The notes under the pieces: model-generated
The model's database searches: none
The model's input: the letters and a program-made list of their open reading frames with translations, nothing else
Told to the model about the DNA's origin: nothing
DNA from: a virus
DNA: 64,000 nucleotides
Virus record (IMG/VR): IMGVR_UViG_3300045971_000528
Coordinates: 1-64,000 of that record
Direction: 5' to 3' (one strand)
Program-made: the position numbers and the translations under genes
Shown: piece by piece, positions 7,805-15,406 of the stretch
Layout of the letters: each line of letters begins with the position of its first letter
How positions within the stretch are numbered: position 1 is the first letter of the stretch

Positions 7805-8037
7805 CAGAAGGCCCAGGTCTTGCTGAAGTCTTCGCGAGCGCTGTTGGCCGCGAACGCCAGCTTTGCGATAGCCTGCACCTCGGTGAGGATAGCTACCCGC
7901 TCTTCGAAGGGCAGGGCCGGCATGTCGACGCGATACACCGTATCGGCCATATGCTCTACGGTGCCAGGACTGGCACGACGGAGCTGCATCTTCTCGACTT
8001 CAGAGAGACGACCAAAGATGATGGTGGCTTGTTGCAT
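7804..8037 (-). CDS. hypothetical protein (77 aa)
   Basis: 77 aa, mostly helical, not recognised. The start is preceded by AAGGACTGT. Upstream, a -10-like TAGAAT lies inside an inverted repeat (8052-8070). Couples to the 106-aa gene by a 1-nt overlap. Confidence 0.65.
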   Translation of the reverse strand: MQQATIIFGRLSEVEKMQLRRASPGTVEHMADTVYRVDMPALPFEERVAILTEVQAIAKLAFAANSAREDFSKTWAF

Positions 8038-8051
8038 ACAGTCCTTTGTGA

Positions 8052-8070
8052 GTGTAGAGCAATTCTACAC
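8052..8070 (-). promoter_or_regulatory. palindrome over -10 box
   Basis: Perfect 7-bp inverted repeat GTGTAGA/TCTACAC with a 5-nt centre that includes a -10-like TAGAAT. Candidate repressor operator for the 77-aa gene. Confidence 0.45.
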
Positions 8071-8087
8071 CATTTAGGGACTGCGTG

Positions 8088-8516
8088 TTATGGAGCCTTA
8101 GGTTGAAGCACGCCAACCTTGTGGAGGGCGGCGAGACGGCGCATCATGGCTAGAGCCTGAACGCCTGTCATGTCGGCGGGCAGGATGGTTGTCGGTAGAT
8201 GATTGGCTAGCATTGGGCTTTCACGCATCGTCTCATCAGAAACATGCATCATGTCCCACTCAGCAAATTCGCGAGCCTTGACATCAATGTAACGGAGGAT
8301 CATTGGATCCTTGTGGCGCCCGTCTCTGACGATCTTGTTGTAGAGACGATTGACCGTAGCACGCTCACCTTCCATCAACTGGATGTAGAGCTGAGGGCTA
8401 GTCACGATCATGCCGCTCACGCCGATGGATCGATTGCGAGCCTGATTGCTTTCGAAGAACGAAGCATTAGGAACTGGTCCAACCGGTATGGAGATGTAGA
8501 CAACCTGGATGACCAT
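8088..8516 (-). CDS. BLUF-domain blue-light photoreceptor
   Basis: 142 aa. All BLUF signature residues are present with family spacing: Tyr7 (VVYIS), Asn28 (QARNRSIGVSG), Gln46 (YIQLMEGE), Trp87 and Met89 (FAEWDMM). The Asn-Gln, Gln-Trp and Trp-Met distances are 18, 41 and 2 residues, as in AppA. BLUF domains bind FAD and rearrange hydrogen bonds under blue light. A C-terminal helical tail of about 50 aa, but no output enzyme, is present, so it would act through protein contacts. Located downstream of a coiled-coil membrane protein under a late-type promoter. Confidence 0.93.
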   Translation of the reverse strand: MVIQVVYISIPVGPVPNASFFESNQARNRSIGVSGMIVTSPQLYIQLMEGERATVNRLYNKIVRDGRHKDPMILRYIDVKAREFAEWDMMHVSDETMRESPMLANHLPTTILPADMTGVQALAMMRRLAALHKVGVLQPKAP

Positions 8517-8525
8517 GATGTCCTC

Positions 8526-8879
8526 TTACTTTGCGAGATAGGTGAATAGAGCCCAACCGCCAGAGGCAAGGACGGCAGCGATACTGCCTAGACGAATGAC
8601 TGTTGCAACCACAGCTTCATGACGAAGCGCGATGCGGCTTGCTTCCTCAGCGCTCTTTCCGACCAATTGAACAGTGGTGTTCAACGAGTCGAGTGCGGTG
8701 ACGGCACGAGTCAACGTGCGTTCGAGAACGATTTGGTTGCTTGAATCAAGTTGGATCTTTTGGTCCAACCGATCTACGACTTCACGATGAAAATCTTCCA
8801 TATCGGAGATGCGGCGGTCGTGGTTCTCGGCGATCTGCTCGAGAACTGCTAGCCGGGTATCAGTTGATTCTGATGACAT
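8526..8879 (-). CDS. coiled-coil protein with C-terminal membrane anchor
   Basis: 117 aa. Residues 5-85 form a heptad-rich coiled coil; residues about 90-115 are a single hydrophobic anchor (IRLGSIAAVLASGGWALFTY). The architecture is similar to phage XhlA-type or tail-anchored proteins, but the family is not certain. First gene after a TAAATA promoter and upstream of the BLUF gene. Confidence 0.7.
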   Translation of the reverse strand: MSSESTDTRLAVLEQIAENHDRRISDMEDFHREVVDRLDQKIQLDSSNQIVLERTLTRAVTALDSLNTTVQLVGKSAEEASRIALRHEAVVATVIRLGSIAAVLASGGWALFTYLAK

Positions 8880-8911
8880 TTCGATTTGCCTCTAGGGGTA
8901 TAGGCTCGCTC

Positions 8912-8917
8912 TATTTA
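8912..8917 (-). promoter_or_regulatory. late promoter (TAAATA)
   Basis: CTAAATAG 33 nt upstream of the coiled-coil/BLUF operon. Confidence 0.55.
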
Positions 8918-8942
8918 GTACGCTAAGCGCTCGGGAGGCAAC

Positions 8943-9926
8943 TTACGGTGCAGCGCGGGTGCGGGTTCTGGGGGCTGGTGCAGGAGGAGCTGCTGGTGCA
9001 GCGGCAACGCCAGACAACTCGTCAATGAGTGCCTTCAGCTTTGTGGCAGTGGCAGTTTGCATCTTCCACTTGTTCTTCTTCATCAAGAGCAAGTTAGCAT
9101 TGACCTGTGCAACAGCTTGGTTGTACGTGGTTGGCACGACAGCAGGAGCAGCAGGGGCTGGAGCACCACCGGCAGCTGCGGAAGCGGCCGCAGGAGCAGC
9201 GGAACCACCAGCAGAAGCTGCAGCAGGAGCAGGAGTACTTGCGGCGGCAGGTGCAGAACCGCCTGCTGCTCCAGCAGGCGTGGAGCCGTCAGCGGCAGGA
9301 GCGGCTGCGCCACCATCACCATGACCGCTGTGCGGATCGGTATCAGCAGCGTGTGTTGCACGGGTCTGTTGGCTTGCAGCACTCACGAGGTCGAACAGCC
9401 GCTTGTCCAAAGTTGGATCATAGGTGACCGTCAGGATCTCGGCACCAGTAGGCACAGGTTGACTTAGATCAACTGCGATGGAGATCTTGGCCAGTGGGGA
9501 TGTCGACTTTGGCTTGAGGATGCCAGGATTTTCGTAGACAGAGAGGGCGCGGTGGTCATGTGACATCACAACGCTGAAGGTCTTTGGGCCTGCATTGAAC
9601 AACTTGGCGATCTCGGCATTCATGGTGCCGATGACGGCATCAGCAGCTTTGGTTGCCTTGTCAGGACCATCAGGAATTGCAGCAACCTTGCGAGCAGCAC
9701 CGGCATTCGCAGTGCGAACAAGTTGAGCCAAGCCAGTTTCGAAGGCCTTGCCGGCTTCCTTGGCGTTCTTGCCAGAGCGGGCAAACCAGCCAAGTTCTTC
9801 CTTGCCACGGCCGCTTACGAAGCCCTTGGCAATGCGACCGATGTTCTTGACAACGTCAACGACGCCTTCATCAAGGTCATCTTGAAGATCTTGGTCAATG
9901 GTTTTGAGCAGTGTGAATTCGTCCAT
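8943..9926 (-). CDS. Ala/Pro-rich low-complexity protein, probable virion protein
   Basis: 327 aa. Residues 1-190 are globular and helical. Residues about 200-290 are a long Ala/Pro/Gly linker, followed by a short helix and another Ala/Pro tail ending RTRTRAAP. Not recognised; the low-complexity linker and TAAATA box 24 nt upstream suggest a late structural protein. The GC-rich linker creates long meaningless frames on the other strand. Confidence 0.75.
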   Translation of the reverse strand: MDEFTLLKTIDQDLQDDLDEGVVDVVKNIGRIAKGFVSGRGKEELGWFARSGKNAKEAGKAFETGLAQLVRTANAGAARKVAAIPDGPDKATKAADAVIGTMNAEIAKLFNAGPKTFSVVMSHDHRALSVYENPGILKPKSTSPLAKISIAVDLSQPVPTGAEILTVTYDPTLDKRLFDLVSAASQQTRATHAADTDPHSGHGDGGAAAPAADGSTPAGAAGGSAPAAASTPAPAAASAGGSAAPAAASAAAGGAPAPAAPAVVPTTYNQAVAQVNANLLLMKKNKWKMQTATATKLKALIDELSGVAAAPAAPPAPAPRTRTRAAP

Positions 9927-9950
9927 GGAAACTCCGTACGGGTAGTACGG

Positions 9951-9957
9951 TATTTAT
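9951..9957 (-). promoter_or_regulatory. late promoter (ATAAATA)
   Basis: GCATAAATAC 24 nt upstream of the 9926 start, with GGAGT ribosome site between. Confidence 0.65.
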
Positions 9958-9973
9958 GCTGGCGGTAACAAAG

Positions 9974-9994
9974 AAGGGACCCTGTGGGTCCCTT
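9974..9994 (-). terminator. intrinsic terminator
   Basis: 9-bp stem AAGGGACCC/GGGTCCCTT with a 3-nt loop, then CTTTGTT on the minus strand; sits just after the stop of the 84-aa gene. Confidence 0.8.
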
Positions 9995-10016
9995 ACAAGA
10001 AGATCCATTTGGATCT

Positions 10017-10271
10017 TTACTGGATTTGGATGAAGTCGGGAATTTTTGGGATGCCCGTTTCGATTGTGATTTTTGAGGCAGGCAGCACTGGGACCTCTGA
10101 AGGGGGAGGTGGTGCTTGTGCTTGTAGCGCGAACTGCTTCAATGCGCTTTCGAAGTTCTTCTTGGCGGCTAGGAAAATGTCTATGCCGTACAGATTGCTA
10201 AGGGTAGCAGTTGCTACCATCTCTTGTGCCAACTTTGCTAGTTGGTCTTCTGTTATGAGTTCGGCGGACAT
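10017..10271 (-). CDS. hypothetical protein (84 aa)
   Basis: 84 aa, helical with a Pro-rich segment (APPPPSEVPVLP) near residue 55. Begins 2 nt after the end of the 74-aa gene, so they form an operon. Not recognised. Confidence 0.65.
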   Translation of the reverse strand: MSAELITEDQLAKLAQEMVATATLSNLYGIDIFLAAKKNFESALKQFALQAQAPPPPSEVPVLPASKITIETGIPKIPDFIQIQ

Positions 10272-10273
10272 GA

Positions 10274-10498
10274 TCAGGCGTCTGTGGGTTTGGTGTCACG
10301 AGCTTCAAACACTGCGTGGATCATCATGATGTATTTGCAACGAGCTTGGATAAATTGGTCATACCCATGCGCGCTGAATGCGGCTGCTGCAGCGGCCATC
10401 GCGTCTGCAGCATTTACCAATTCCTCTTCACAAAAACCAGAGAATTGGCAGTTGGGACGATCTGGGCAATCGGCGCGGCCCAATGGTTGTTCATTCAT
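10274..10498 (-). CDS. small protein, paralogue of the 13.6 kb gene
   Basis: 74 aa. The N-terminal CPDRPNC pair of Cys may bind metal. The C-terminal half shares ADxMAAAAxxFSAHGYDQFI with the 65-aa protein at 13549-13746, so the two are paralogues. The start follows AAGGAGACA. Function unknown. Confidence 0.7.
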   Translation of the reverse strand: MNEQPLGRADCPDRPNCQFSGFCEEELVNAADAMAAAAAAFSAHGYDQFIQARCKYIMMIHAVFEARDTKPTDA

Positions 10499-10627
10499 AG
10501 TGTCTCCTTAATTTCGAGGGTGGAAGATTCCGGGACCGTATGGGAGTTGATAGCGGGTAAAGTGTCTGATGTCGATCTCCTAGTTGACACACACGAAGGA
10601 ACAACTCCATCGCATTGCGCTGCTTAT

Positions 10628-10891
10628 TTAATGTGCATCAACCAAGTCACCCAAAATACTTCGAACCCTGCGGGCCAGCTTGGCCTTAGCAGCCTTGCTG
10701 GCCAGGACAACTGGCACTATTACCGGATCTGGGCAGACCCATCTAGCACGCTTGCCATCGGGCTTTAGCGGCTGTCGTGGTGGGAAACCTAGCGCAACAA
10801 GCAATGCTTGGCGATCAAGTACGGTGAGCGCGTCTACAACTATTACCTTGATAAGCGCAGCTCGTTGCTCTGGCGGCGATTTCTGTTGCAT
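10628..10891 (-). CDS. hypothetical basic protein (87 aa)
   Basis: 87 aa, Lys/Arg/Ala-rich, helical; contains a short WVCPDP segment. I chose the ATG at 10891 because GAGG lies 9 nt before it; an in-frame ATG at 10900 is possible. The 127 nt between its end and the next gene contain a TAAATA (10625-10630) and an imperfect long inverted repeat, but no gene. Confidence 0.55.
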   Translation of the reverse strand: MQQKSPPEQRAALIKVIVVDALTVLDRQALLVALGFPPRQPLKPDGKRARWVCPDPVIVPVVLASKAAKAKLARRVRSILGDLVDAH

Positions 10892-10934
10892 CTTGATCAT
10901 CCTCGGTGGTGTGGTGGCTTACTCGTCCTCTCGT

Positions 10935-12134
10935 TTAGTTCAGCTTCAAGATCGTCAGGTGCGCAGAGACCGAGCGAGTTCCACCTGCAAGAGGCGTGAT
11001 CGTCAGCGCTGTGGAATTCCCGGCTGGGTTCCGCACGGTCAGAATAGAGTTGATCACCGAGGTGGTGACTAGCGCGACTCCCTCAATCTGACTGGTGCCG
11101 GTTGCCCGACCAACAACTGTGTACGCCAAGTCGTTGCCGTTCAGTGTCAGAATGAGCTGGCCTGGTTCGGTGATGCTGACTTGGAACTGAACCAAGTACG
11201 TCCCGATCGTCGTCAGGCTGAATGAGCTTGCCGATAGACGAGCGATCGTTGAGCCTGAAGTAGGGCCGTTCTGCGGAAATGAAACGTCAGTGCCAACTCC
11301 AACTGTCGACGCGTTGTTCGGCGGCATCAGCGCGTAGAAGTCAGCGAATGCGATTACGCCATGCTCACTATCACCGCCAGCGGGACCCTGTGGACCTGTT
11401 GCGCCTTGAGGCCCAGCTGGACCTGTCGCTCCCTGTGGACCCGCAGGACCTGTTGCGCCAGTTGTACCTTGTGGGCCCGTTGCACCTGTTAGACCGATCG
11501 GTCCAGCAGGGCCAGTTGCCCCGTTCGTTCCGTTCGTTCCATTCTGACCTGCTGGACCTTGTGGACCCGTTGCTCCATCAGCACCTGCTGGACCTTGTGG
11601 ACCCGTTGCTCCATCAGCACCTGCTGGACCAGTTAGTCCTTGGGGTCCAGTGAGACCTTGAGGACCAATAGGACCGGCTGGACCTTGAGCTCCATTGGTT
11701 CCAGGCGAGCCAGCAGGACCTTGAGTTCCATCACGCCCGTCTCTACCATCACGCCCGTCGCGGCCATCTGTACCAGAAGGACCTTGTGGTCCAGCAGGAC
11801 CTTGTGGACCAACAGGTCCAGGTGGGCCAGGTGGGCAGATAGGTGGGCAGGGGTATACAGGAAAGCAACCACCCGGCGGCTTCCTCGGGAAGCTTTCATC
11901 GTCGTTACAATCGACTGGCGGCTTCGGCGGGCATGGGGGTTGGCCACCGCCGCCACCTACATTGCTCTCACTTGGAGCGTTCGTGATAGGTGTAAACCCC
12001 GATGAGATGATCGGTGCAGTGATGCCTGGAATGTTTGTGTCTGGGCCTGATGTAGTTTCAACAGGCGATCGAGCCTTCGCACGCGTTAGAACGTCGTTCA
12101 GCTCAATGAGGTATCGTTCAGTAGTTGCGAGCAT
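10935..12134 (-). CDS. collagen-like fibre protein with C1q/BclA-like head
   Basis: 399 aa. Residues 1-30 ([15 protein letters not shown]) form an N-terminal attachment segment shared with the next gene. A Pro/Cys-rich spacer follows. Residues about 105-250 are uninterrupted Gly-X-Y collagen repeats ([14 protein letters not shown] types). The last about 140 residues resemble the trimeric TNF/C1q-like jelly roll of BclA-type proteins. Probably a trimeric phage surface fibre. A late role is inferred from content. Confidence 0.85.
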   Translation of the reverse strand: MLATTERYLIELNDVLTRAKARSPVETTSGPDTNIPGITAPIISSGFTPITNAPSESNVGGGGGQPPCPPKPPVDCNDDESFPRKPPGGCFPVYPCPPICPPGPPGPVGPQGPAGPQGPSGTDGRDGRDGRDGRDGTQGPAGSPGTNGAQGPAGPIGPQGLTGPQGLTGPAGADGATGPQGPAGADGATGPQGPAGQNGTNGTNGATGPAGPIGLTGATGPQGTTGATGPAGPQGATGPAGPQGATGPQGPAGGDSEHGVIAFADFYALMPPNNASTVGVGTDVSFPQNGPTSGSTIARLSASSFSLTTIGTYLVQFQVSITEPGQLILTLNGNDLAYTVVGRATGTSQIEGVALVTTSVINSILTVRNPAGNSTALTITPLAGGTRSVSAHLTILKLN

Positions 12135-12136
12135 AA

Positions 12137-12421
12137 TTACCCCTGTGCATCAAGCCTTGCGATGATTTGAGAAATTGCAAGTTCAATGGCAGCAAGACGT
12201 TCTTCAAGTCCATCGGGGCAACCCGGGCCTGGGGGTCCAGGTGGTCCGGGCGGGCCTTGTGGCCCTGGAAACATCGAACCGATGTTGATGATGTCATCTC
12301 CACTTGTAAGATAAGCACCCGCAATGTCCAGCGCTTCTAACGCACAGACCGGCCCGCTAGCTCTGCACCTTGTGAGAACTTGCGTCAACTCGATTAGCTG
12401 TCGCCCTGATGAATCTACCAT
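12137..12421 (-). CDS. short collagen-like protein
   Basis: 94 aa. The N-terminus ([15 protein letters not shown]) is homologous to that of the 399-aa fibre, followed by a short [13 protein letters not shown] collagen stretch and a C-terminal helix. Likely shares an attachment site or co-trimerises with its neighbour, whose start lies 3 nt downstream. Confidence 0.75.
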   Translation of the reverse strand: MVDSSGRQLIELTQVLTRCRASGPVCALEALDIAGAYLTSGDDIINIGSMFPGPQGPPGPPGPPGPGCPDGLEERLAAIELAISQIIARLDAQG

Positions 12422-12457
12422 GCTCCACCACCATTGTTCTTCTTTTGTTTGGGTGGG

Positions 12458-12479
12458 GCGGACCCCCTCCGAGGTCCGC
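12458..12479 (-). terminator. hairpin after coiled-coil gene
   Basis: 7-bp GC-rich stem GCGGACC/GGTCCGC downstream of the 12502 stop. No strong T-run, so moderate support. Confidence 0.45.
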
Positions 12480-12501
12480 GCTATGTTATGCTAGTGCTCG
12501 A

Positions 12502-13428
12502 TTAACGAACTTGATTGCTCGTTGTCGTTTGGCCAACGCCTGACATGGAACCGAAGTTCACCATGCCTTGACGCGTTTCCTGCAGTTGGCTTTGGAAAGC
12601 CTGCAGTGCGCTGTTCACGGCTGCGAACTGGCTGTTGCCATGCTGGTTCTGCCAGTAGCCGCAACGATCACGCTCAGAGACGAGGGCTGCGTTACGCTCG
12701 ATGAGCTCACGGTTCAGCTGTTCCATCTTGAGTTCGTTCACGAGGGCACGTGTTGCATTGCCGTCAGCAACGATCTGTTGGCCCAGGAGAGCCGATGCGA
12801 GCTGTGTTGCAGCTGCATTCTTCGCACCTTCGAGAGCCGTCGCTGCTTGGCCGTTTTGGGCTGCGGAGTTGATGGCGCTGAGAGTGTTCGCGAACTGCAT
12901 GTCGGTACCAGCCTTGAGGGCTGCGACAGCTGTAGCGTTGTTGAACGCGTACTGTTGCTGGGCGATGAAGTACGCCGTGTCTTGAGCGACGACGCGGTCA
13001 GCTTCGGTACCAGTGCGGTCCGAATTTGCCCATGCCGCAGTCTTGACGATGTCATTCGTGTCTGCTGCTTCCTTGGCGGTCTCACGACGGATGTCAGAGC
13101 CTGAAGCCAGGGTTGTTGCACGAATTGCGCCGCTTTCGAAAGCAACATCACGACGGATGTTGGCTTCAGATTGCTGGCTCTCACGACGGATGTCAGCCTG
13201 ACCTTGGAGGTTTGCTGTTTCGTCGAGTTGGCCCGTTACGGTGCCGGTTACGATGTCTGCCATTTTGGATACCCTTTCAGTTGCAGTTTCAGCCGAAGTT
13301 GTGGCCTTGCTGCTATCATTTGAAATAATGGGCTGGACGACACTTGCTACAACTGCCGGTGCTGGTGTGATTTGTTGGCTTGTGGCCCGCAAATTCGCCA
13401 TCAGGTTGGTGTTGTCTTCGGTGAGCAT
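12502..13428 (-). CDS. long coiled-coil protein with repeated DIRRE motifs
   Basis: 308 aa from ATG at 13428; ATG at 13263 is preceded by AAGGG and is an alternative start (253 aa). Residues 75-120 repeat ADIRRE/ANIRRD/SDIRRE about every 15-20 residues, followed by Ala/Asn-rich helices. No signal peptide. Probably a virion or fibre-associated coiled-coil protein next to the collagen-like genes; family unknown. Confidence 0.7.
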   Translation of the reverse strand: MLTEDNTNLMANLRATSQQITPAPAVVASVVQPIISNDSSKATTSAETATERVSKMADIVTGTVTGQLDETANLQGQADIRRESQQSEANIRRDVAFESGAIRATTLASGSDIRRETAKEAADTNDIVKTAAWANSDRTGTEADRVVAQDTAYFIAQQQYAFNNATAVAALKAGTDMQFANTLSAINSAAQNGQAATALEGAKNAAATQLASALLGQQIVADGNATRALVNELKMEQLNRELIERNAALVSERDRCGYWQNQHGNSQFAAVNSALQAFQSQLQETRQGMVNFGSMSGVGQTTTSNQVR

Positions 13429-13545
13429 ACAGTTCCATTGCTTGCATCAAGCTTACGCTTGGTGTCTGAGCGGTGTAACGTCACCGGTACCGTTGTGGTT
13501 GGTTCCACAATCCTTGTCAGATCTCTTTGGATCTGTTTCTGACTG

Positions 13546-13551
13546 TATTTA
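13546..13551 (-). promoter_or_regulatory. late promoter (TAAATA)
   Basis: GTAAATAC upstream of the coiled-coil gene, about 118 nt before its first ATG. Confidence 0.45.
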
Positions 13552-13746
13552 CAGTGGATCGCCCAGAATACAAATAGGCACGACGGGCGGTGCTGAGAAC
13601 AGAATGCGGTTTGTCGAGATGAAGAGTTCTCGTGCGAGGATGAATTGGTCGTAACCGTGCGCCGAAAAACAGGTGGCGGCGGCAGCCATACTGTCAGCGA
13701 GAGCCAGCATCACTTCTTCGGTGATGCGATCGCTGGTGTTGTTCAT
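13549..13746 (-). CDS. small protein, paralogue of the 10.3 kb gene
   Basis: 65 aa. Shares ADSMAAAATCFSAHGYDQFI with the protein at 10274-10498. The conserved HGYDQF segment suggests a functional surface, but no family is recognised. A TAAATA box lies 47 nt upstream. Confidence 0.7.
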   Translation of the reverse strand: MNNTSDRITEEVMLALADSMAAAATCFSAHGYDQFILARELFISTNRILFSAPPVVPICILGDPL

Positions 13747-13792
13747 GTGTGGACTCCCTTGTGAACGGTGGTGAGCGGTGTGCTCTCAAGGG

Positions 13793-13798
13793 TATTTA
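13793..13798 (-). promoter_or_regulatory. late promoter (TAAATA)
   Basis: CTAAATAC 47 nt upstream of the 13746 start. Confidence 0.55.
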
Positions 13799-13898
13799 GG
13801 CTTGCCGCTTCGTCTGTACCGTACGGTACAGACCTCAACCTACTAAGATATCAATAAGACATAGGAGGCATGTCCGGGACAGAATTCAGGTTGACACA

Positions 13899-13922
13899 GA
13901 AAAGGGCCCGAAGGCCCTTTTC
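13899..13922 (-). terminator. intrinsic terminator of the cytochrome operon
   Basis: 10-bp stem GAAAAGGGCC/GGCCCTTTTC with a UUCG loop on the minus strand, 18 nt after the stop of the first cytochrome gene, followed by a T-rich tail. Confidence 0.85.
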
Positions 13923-13939
13923 ATCATCGTAGGTGCTGC

Positions 13940-14665
13940 TTATGCGAGCATCTTCTGCACTGCAGTCAGTGCATACTTCAAGAGAGTGTCGTAGGCCTGA
14001 GCGCACTTGAATGCTGCACTCGTCGAGTGGCACTGCTCGCACTGGTCTACAGTCACTGGGTGACCAGCAGTGTAGGCAGCCTTGCCCTTGGCAATCACGT
14101 TGTCGTGGCAGGTGACACAACCAGAAGTGACGCCAGCGTGGATCTGGTCATGCGACACGGTGTCCCATGCAGTGATCGCGAAGCTTGAACCATTTGCTGG
14201 AGTCGTGTGGCAGGTGCCGCACTCAGCAGTTGTTGGAACGTGGTTCGTTGGCTTTGTCAGAGCGTTGTACACCGATGCGTACGTACCACCGTGGCACTGC
14301 GAGCAAGCGATGTTGCTGACTGTTGAGTGGTTCATCGACCAAGTCGTGGTGAACGACGAGGTGAAGTGGCAGTTGTTGCACTCGAGCAGACCCGTTGGGA
14401 TGTGGTTTGCTGAGCGGGCGACGGTGACTCGTGCTGGGTCACCATTGTGGCATGCTACACAGTTCTTTGGTGTTCCGAGGAACACGCCAGCCTTGTGGCA
14501 TGATGCGCACGTGTTACACTTCCCAGTCGAGAGGTGTGCTCCATCGAGCGTAAAGTTCGGGTGCGATTGCTCGTACATCGAACATTCAGCCGCATGGGCG
14601 CCAGTGGAAGCGAACATGCTTCCAAGGAGGACCACCGCGGCTGCAAGTAGTTTTTTCAAGGACAT
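13940..14665 (-). CDS. periplasmic/secreted heptahaem c-type cytochrome
   Basis: 241 aa. Residues 1-26 are a signal peptide cleaved after AHA. Seven CxxCH sites follow (CASCH, CVACH, CNNCH, CSQCH, CGTCH, CVTCH, CEQCH) with many extra His available as axial ligands. The repeated NHIPT...C..CH pattern is typical of environmental multihaem cytochromes. Haem attachment requires the host Ccm system in the periplasm. Paralogous to the next gene; both follow an outer-membrane barrel gene. A late promoter lies 28 nt upstream. Confidence 0.95.
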   Translation of the reverse strand: MSLKKLLAAAVVLLGSMFASTGAHAAECSMYEQSHPNFTLDGAHLSTGKCNTCASCHKAGVFLGTPKNCVACHNGDPARVTVARSANHIPTGLLECNNCHFTSSFTTTWSMNHSTVSNIACSQCHGGTYASVYNALTKPTNHVPTTAECGTCHTTPANGSSFAITAWDTVSHDQIHAGVTSGCVTCHDNVIAKGKAAYTAGHPVTVDQCEQCHSTSAAFKCAQAYDTLLKYALTAVQKMLA

Positions 14666-14692
14666 CAGAATCTCCGTTACAAAAAGACGTCG

Positions 14693-14699
14693 TATTTAT
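14693..14699 (-). promoter_or_regulatory. late promoter (ATAAATA)
   Basis: CAATAAATAC 28 nt before the 14665 start; would give the first cytochrome its own transcript. Confidence 0.6.
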
Positions 14700-14724
14700 T
14701 GCCGGCCGCTGCTAGATACGCATT

Positions 14725-15405
14725 TTAGTTGTCCCAATTCCTGTACATCGTGCCGCGATTTCCGAGAGGCCGGTGGCACCCCACCTGTGAGCAATCGAGC
14801 GGAACGGGATTGCGTTGGAAATGCGTAAGCGACATCAACTCTCCATGACCGAGCCAAGTCTGTCCTGACAAGTGGCAGCCCTTGCACCAGCCTGCGCCGG
14901 ATCCAACGGTTCCATTGTGGTTCATCGTGACAGTAGTCCACACTGTGGTAGACGTGTGGCATGCCTTACAGTCGAGTGTTGAACCACCTAGAAGCTGCGT
15001 CGCTTCAGGGATGTGTTTGATTGGTTCGCCGAGAGCGCCAGCCCCGGTGTAGCTGCCATTGTGGCAGGTCTTGCACAACATCGTCGTCACCTTCGTGTGG
15101 CTGAATGTCGATGGCGTGAATGCGACTGTCGAATGGCAAGAGGCACAGTCCATCGTGCCGGTTGGAATGTGTGAAGCTGATCGATACACGGTGTTGCGTG
15201 CAGGATCTCCATTGTGGCAGTCGATGCAGTTCCTTGGTGTTCCGTTGAAGATCCGATTGATGTGACAAGATCCGCAGGTGGTGCACTTTCCGGTAGAGAG
15301 GTGGGCACCCGAGAGAATGTATAGTGGATGCGACTGTTCGTAGAGTGTGCACTCAGCGCCAAAAGCCGGCATGCAGAACATCAGGAGTAGAAGTATGAGT
15401 CTCAT
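14725..15405 (-). CDS. second multihaem c-type cytochrome
   Basis: 226 aa with a signal peptide cleaved near FGA. Six CxxCH sites (CGSCH, CIDCH, CASCH, CKTCH, CKACH, CKGCH) plus one expanded CSQVGCH (Cx4CH) that may bind a seventh haem. Shares YEQSHP...LxGAHLSTGKC and the NGDPAR...HIPTG repeats with the neighbouring cytochrome. Starts 1 nt after the stop of the barrel gene, so the two are co-translated. The expected role is electron transfer across periplasm or outer membrane. Confidence 0.94.
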   Translation of the reverse strand: MRLILLLLMFCMPAFGAECTLYEQSHPLYILSGAHLSTGKCTTCGSCHINRIFNGTPRNCIDCHNGDPARNTVYRSASHIPTGTMDCASCHSTVAFTPSTFSHTKVTTMLCKTCHNGSYTGAGALGEPIKHIPEATQLLGGSTLDCKACHTSTTVWTTVTMNHNGTVGSGAGWCKGCHLSGQTWLGHGELMSLTHFQRNPVPLDCSQVGCHRPLGNRGTMYRNWDN

Positions 15406-15406
15406 G

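Noticed and set aside
8959-9467. Overlapping Ala/Gly/Ser-rich frames on both strands
   Set aside because: Products of the GC-rich Ala/Pro linker of the 327-aa protein read in other frames.
11400-11840. Tandem DNA repeat of GGACC(T/A)TGTGG type
   Set aside because: It is the coding sequence of Gly-X-Y collagen repeats, not an independent DNA repeat element.
13851-14120. Minus-strand 89-codon frame within the first cytochrome
   Set aside because: Different frame of the cytochrome gene running through its terminator; no ribosome site.
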